From contig JAGODU010000165.1 of NCBI GenBank assembly GCA_017998095.1, forward strand, positions 1 to 8,653: DNA of 8,653 nucleotides, given 5' to 3'. Below the pieces are notes generated by a model that was not told the DNA's origin, made no database searches, and was given only the letters and a program-made list of their open reading frames with translations. The position numbers and the translations under genes are program-made. The DNA comes from Prolixibacteraceae bacterium. Its GTDB lineage: Bacteria > Bacteroidota > Bacteroidia > Bacteroidales > Prolixibacteraceae. Every line of letters begins with the position of its first letter. Positions within the stretch are counted from its first letter, which is position 1. Below, piece by piece: positions 6,600 through 8,653 of this stretch.

Positions 6600-7754
6600 A
6601 TGAGTAACACTGTCGATTCATTTATCAACACAAAGAAAAAAGTTGTCATGGCAGTCACCAACGACATTGTCACAGACAATAGGGTTAACCGAATTGCTCA
6701 AACCTTAATAGAAAGCGGATTAGATGTTACTGTTTGCGGACGAACATTTCCATCAGGCAAAATTAAGCTTTCAAAACCATACGAAACAAGACGTTTTTCA
6801 CTTTGGTTTAATAAAGGTCCTTTATTCTATGCCAACTACAATATTTGCCTTTTCTTCTACCTCTTGTTCAGCAATTACGACATAATTGTTTCAAACGACC
6901 TCGACACACTTGCGGCTTGTTATTTAGCTTCTAAAATTAAAAAGAGCAAGCTTGTATATGATAGTCATGAATATTATACTGAGGTACCCGAACTTGTAAA
7001 TCGCCCTGCTATTAAAAGAATATGGGAAAACATTGAAAAAAGAATTCTTCCTGATCTTAAATACTGCTACACGGTAAGCCAAAGCATTGCCGAAGCCTAT
7101 GAAACGAAATACGGTACTCAGTTTAAGGTGATAAGAAATCTCCCTGATTCTAAACAGCAAACTGATACCAATAAAGAAAATAAACCCCCTTTCCCAACAA
7201 ATCAACCTGTTGTCATTTATCAGGGTGCTGTAAATTTGGGCAGAGGCATAGAAGAAGCTATTCTTTCAATGCACCTTATCAAGAATGTTAATCTTGTTAT
7301 TATCGGGATTGGCGATCTTTATGAAAAGTGCCGAAGTATTGTTGCTGAAGAAAAACTGGAAGACAGAGTTTTCTTAACAGGAAGAATAGAACCGTCTCGC
7401 CTCAAACAATATACAAAACATGCAACTATTGGTATTTCAGTTGAGAAAGATATGGGATTGAATTACAGATTTGCTTTACCCAACAAACTTTTCGATTATA
7501 TAATGGCAGGTATCCCTGTCCTTACAAGCTCATTGCCTGAAATGAAAAGGGTTGTTTCTGAATATCATGTCGGTATTTCCATTGAAGAAACAACACCTGA
7601 GGCAATAGCAACTGGAATCAATAAAATGCTTTCTTCAACCGATGATTATTTAATATGGAAAGAAAACTGTTTTAATGCGTCAAAAATACTGTGTTGGGAA
7701 AAGGAAAAAAATATTTTAATAAACATATTCAATGATGTAGTTAATGCCAGTTAA
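6600..7754 (+). CDS. glycosyltransferase, GT-B fold, family 4-like
   Basis: This 384-residue cytoplasmic or membrane-associated enzyme would transfer a sugar from a nucleotide-sugar donor to an acceptor in a cell-surface glycan or glycolipid; donor and acceptor are not predictable. The N-terminal acceptor domain begins VVMAVTNDIVTDNRVNRIAQ (15-34) and continues ESGLDVTVCGR, with YDIIVSNDLDTLAACYLA (93-110) and LVYDSHEYYTEVPEL (118-132), all typical of Bacteroidota GT4-like proteins. The C-terminal donor domain has VVIYQGAVNLGRGIEEAI (204-221), VNLVIIGIGD (230-239), VFLTGRIEPSRL (257-268) and the donor-site motif LNYRFALPNKLFDYIMAGIP (287-306). There NKLFDY stands where many GT4 enzymes have the second Glu of EX7E. 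An in-frame TGA just upstream (6594-6596) makes 6600 the most upstream possible start; Met17 (6648) is an alternative and would fit the family N-terminus closely. There is no Shine-Dalgarno sequence. The next gene follows after 52 bp. Confidence 0.9.
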   Translation: MSNTVDSFINTKKKVVMAVTNDIVTDNRVNRIAQTLIESGLDVTVCGRTFPSGKIKLSKPYETRRFSLWFNKGPLFYANYNICLFFYLLFSNYDIIVSNDLDTLAACYLASKIKKSKLVYDSHEYYTEVPELVNRPAIKRIWENIEKRILPDLKYCYTVSQSIAEAYETKYGTQFKVIRNLPDSKQQTDTNKENKPPFPTNQPVVIYQGAVNLGRGIEEAILSMHLIKNVNLVIIGIGDLYEKCRSIVAEEKLEDRVFLTGRIEPSRLKQYTKHATIGISVEKDMGLNYRFALPNKLFDYIMAGIPVLTSSLPEMKRVVSEYHVGISIEETTPEAIATGINKMLSSTDDYLIWKENCFNASKILCWEKEKNILINIFNDVVNAS

Positions 7755-7806
7755 TCATATTGACTAATATAGCCACTTATTATAAAACACGAATAAACTT
7801 ATTGCC

Positions 7807-8653
7807 ATGAAGAAAGCATTATCCGTATTTTTTTTACTGACAGCCATTTACAGCTTCTCACAAAATCAACTTAAGTTAAGCGATAAAGGGTATTTCACCA
7901 TGCCCGGCCTTGATGTTACTGTTTTTGCCGATATCTATCCTGAAGGCCACCAAACCGGGGTGACTATCATACAGCATGGAGAGAGGGTTGCTGCAAACGG
8001 AGATGTTCGACTTGAAATTTCTCCGGGGCAATGGTCTCCCGTACCTAAAGCCGGAAAACAAACAATCGATAAAGAGAAAAATATCATTTCTCAAAAACTT
8101 TGCTATCCCGATTCATCAAGAGACAAAAAAGGCTTTAATCCAATAAATTACCCTGAGCTTCATTTCTGTTATCATGTTAATGTTGAACCATTAAATAACA
8201 GCTCTTTTAAAATAAGTGTTGATCTTGACAATCCTTTACCTAAAGAATGGCAAGGGAGAATAGGCTTTAACCTTGAACTTTTCCCGGGACACCTTACCGG
8301 TAAGAGTTTCTTGATAGATGGAAAGCCGGGTTTATTCCAGCTTCAGGCTTCAGGATCAATGGTCTCAACGCCTGAAGGCCCTATGACTTCACAAATGGGT
8401 GAAGGAAAAAATCTCACTATTGCTCCGGAAAACGAGCTTTATAGAATAAATATTCAAACAAGAGGCAAGCTTGAACTTTGGGATGGCAGATCAAACCATA
8501 ACAACGGATGGTTTATTATAAGGGAAAATCTTTCTGAAAACAGCGATAATTCAATTGAATGGATTGTCACCCCAAATATTTCTAAAGAATGGAAATATGA
8601 ACCGGTTATTCATGTCTCTCAGATAGGTTATCATCCAGAGCAATCAAAAATGG
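7807..8653 (+). CDS. secreted glycoside hydrolase family 9-like protein (probable endoglucanase), N-terminal part only
   Basis: I translated 282 codons from the ATG at 7807; the frame stays open to the window edge, so the catalytic domain lies beyond it. Residues 1-19 form a signal peptide (MKKALSVFFLLTAIYSFSQ) with no lipobox, so the protein is periplasmic or secreted. Residues 22-260 form a large beta-rich module with MPGLDVTVFADIYPEGHQ (32-49), VTIIQHGERVAANGDVRLE (52-70), SPGQWSPVPK (72-81), IGFNLELFPG (152-161) and IAPENELYRI (205-214). I recall this module from Bacteroidota GH9 proteins but cannot name a domain. From about 266 the segment PVIHVSQIGYHPEQSKM matches the start of the Ig-like domain preceding GH9 catalytic domains ('I.vnQ.GY.p...K'). 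The expected role is beta-glucan or cellulose-type chain hydrolysis. The GH9 assignment rests on that last motif and the recalled architecture, so it is likely but not proven. Confidence 0.72.
   Translation, partial: MKKALSVFFLLTAIYSFSQNQLKLSDKGYFTMPGLDVTVFADIYPEGHQTGVTIIQHGERVAANGDVRLEISPGQWSPVPKAGKQTIDKEKNIISQKLCYPDSSRDKKGFNPINYPELHFCYHVNVEPLNNSSFKISVDLDNPLPKEWQGRIGFNLELFPGHLTGKSFLIDGKPGLFQLQASGSMVSTPEGPMTSQMGEGKNLTIAPENELYRINIQTRGKLELWDGRSNHNNGWFIIRENLSENSDNSIEWIVTPNISKEWKYEPVIHVSQIGYHPEQSKM

Noticed and set aside
7467..7530. Missing canonical EX7E motif in the glycosyltransferase as a sign of inactivation
   Set aside because: The YRFALPNKLFDYIMAGIPV form is a usual variant in Bacteroidota GT4-like enzymes, as I recall it, and the rest of the donor site is intact.
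7757..7770. Small hairpin ATATT-GACT-AATAT between the glycosyltransferase and GH9-like genes as a terminator
   Set aside because: The stem is 5 bp, all A-T, with no following T-tract; it is expected by chance in this composition.
7876..8094. Open frame antisense to the GH9-like gene
   Set aside because: The plus-strand frame has a signal peptide and recognisable motifs across the same bases; the antisense product has none.

Overview
The window looks like a chromosomal piece of a Bacteroidota genome (Bacteroidales-like, but I cannot place it more finely). The signs are an AT-rich composition, a secreted protease ending in a type IX secretion (Por/T9SS type A) sorting tail, signal peptides and a lipobox of Bacteroidota style, A-rich leaders without Shine-Dalgarno sequences, and two matches to the Bacteroidota -7 promoter element TAnnTTTG.

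Layout. Positions 1-6470 carry four genes on the minus strand, listed here in transcription order. They are murB (peptidoglycan precursor reductase), uvrB (nucleotide excision repair), a secreted lysyl-endopeptidase-like serine protease, and a lipoprotein of the BtuF/FecB-type substrate-binding family that is cut by the left edge. The protease and the lipoprotein are separated by one base and are almost certainly co-translated. The murB-uvrB gap is 193 bp and is nearly filled by an inverted-repeat element. Positions 6471-6599 are a divergent intergenic region. From 6600 two genes run on the plus strand: a GT-B fold family 4-like glycosyltransferase, and the N-terminal part of a secreted protein that reaches a GH9-type N-terminal Ig-like domain just before the right edge (probable endoglucanase).

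How the genes relate. murB and uvrB are housekeeping genes with all key motifs intact. The protease, lipoprotein and GH9-like protein point to a polymer- and protein-degrading lifestyle with surface secretion and TonB/ABC-type nutrient uptake. No RNA gene, CRISPR array, transposase or phage gene was recognised.

The feature that known genes do not explain is the murB-uvrB spacer. Two inverted arrays of a 7-bp repeat (consensus CTTGNNT, four copies on one side and six on the other) flank about 107 bp, and a second AT-rich imperfect palindrome sits at the centre. The element starts inside the murB stop codon and ends 14 bp before the uvrB start. It is the best candidate here for something undescribed. 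A second point of interest is the protease. By my recalled alignment to Achromobacter lysyl endopeptidase it keeps the catalytic triad, the specificity Asp and two of three disulfides, but it lacks both cysteines of the third disulfide and both members of the Trp-His pair linked to the parent enzyme's properties.
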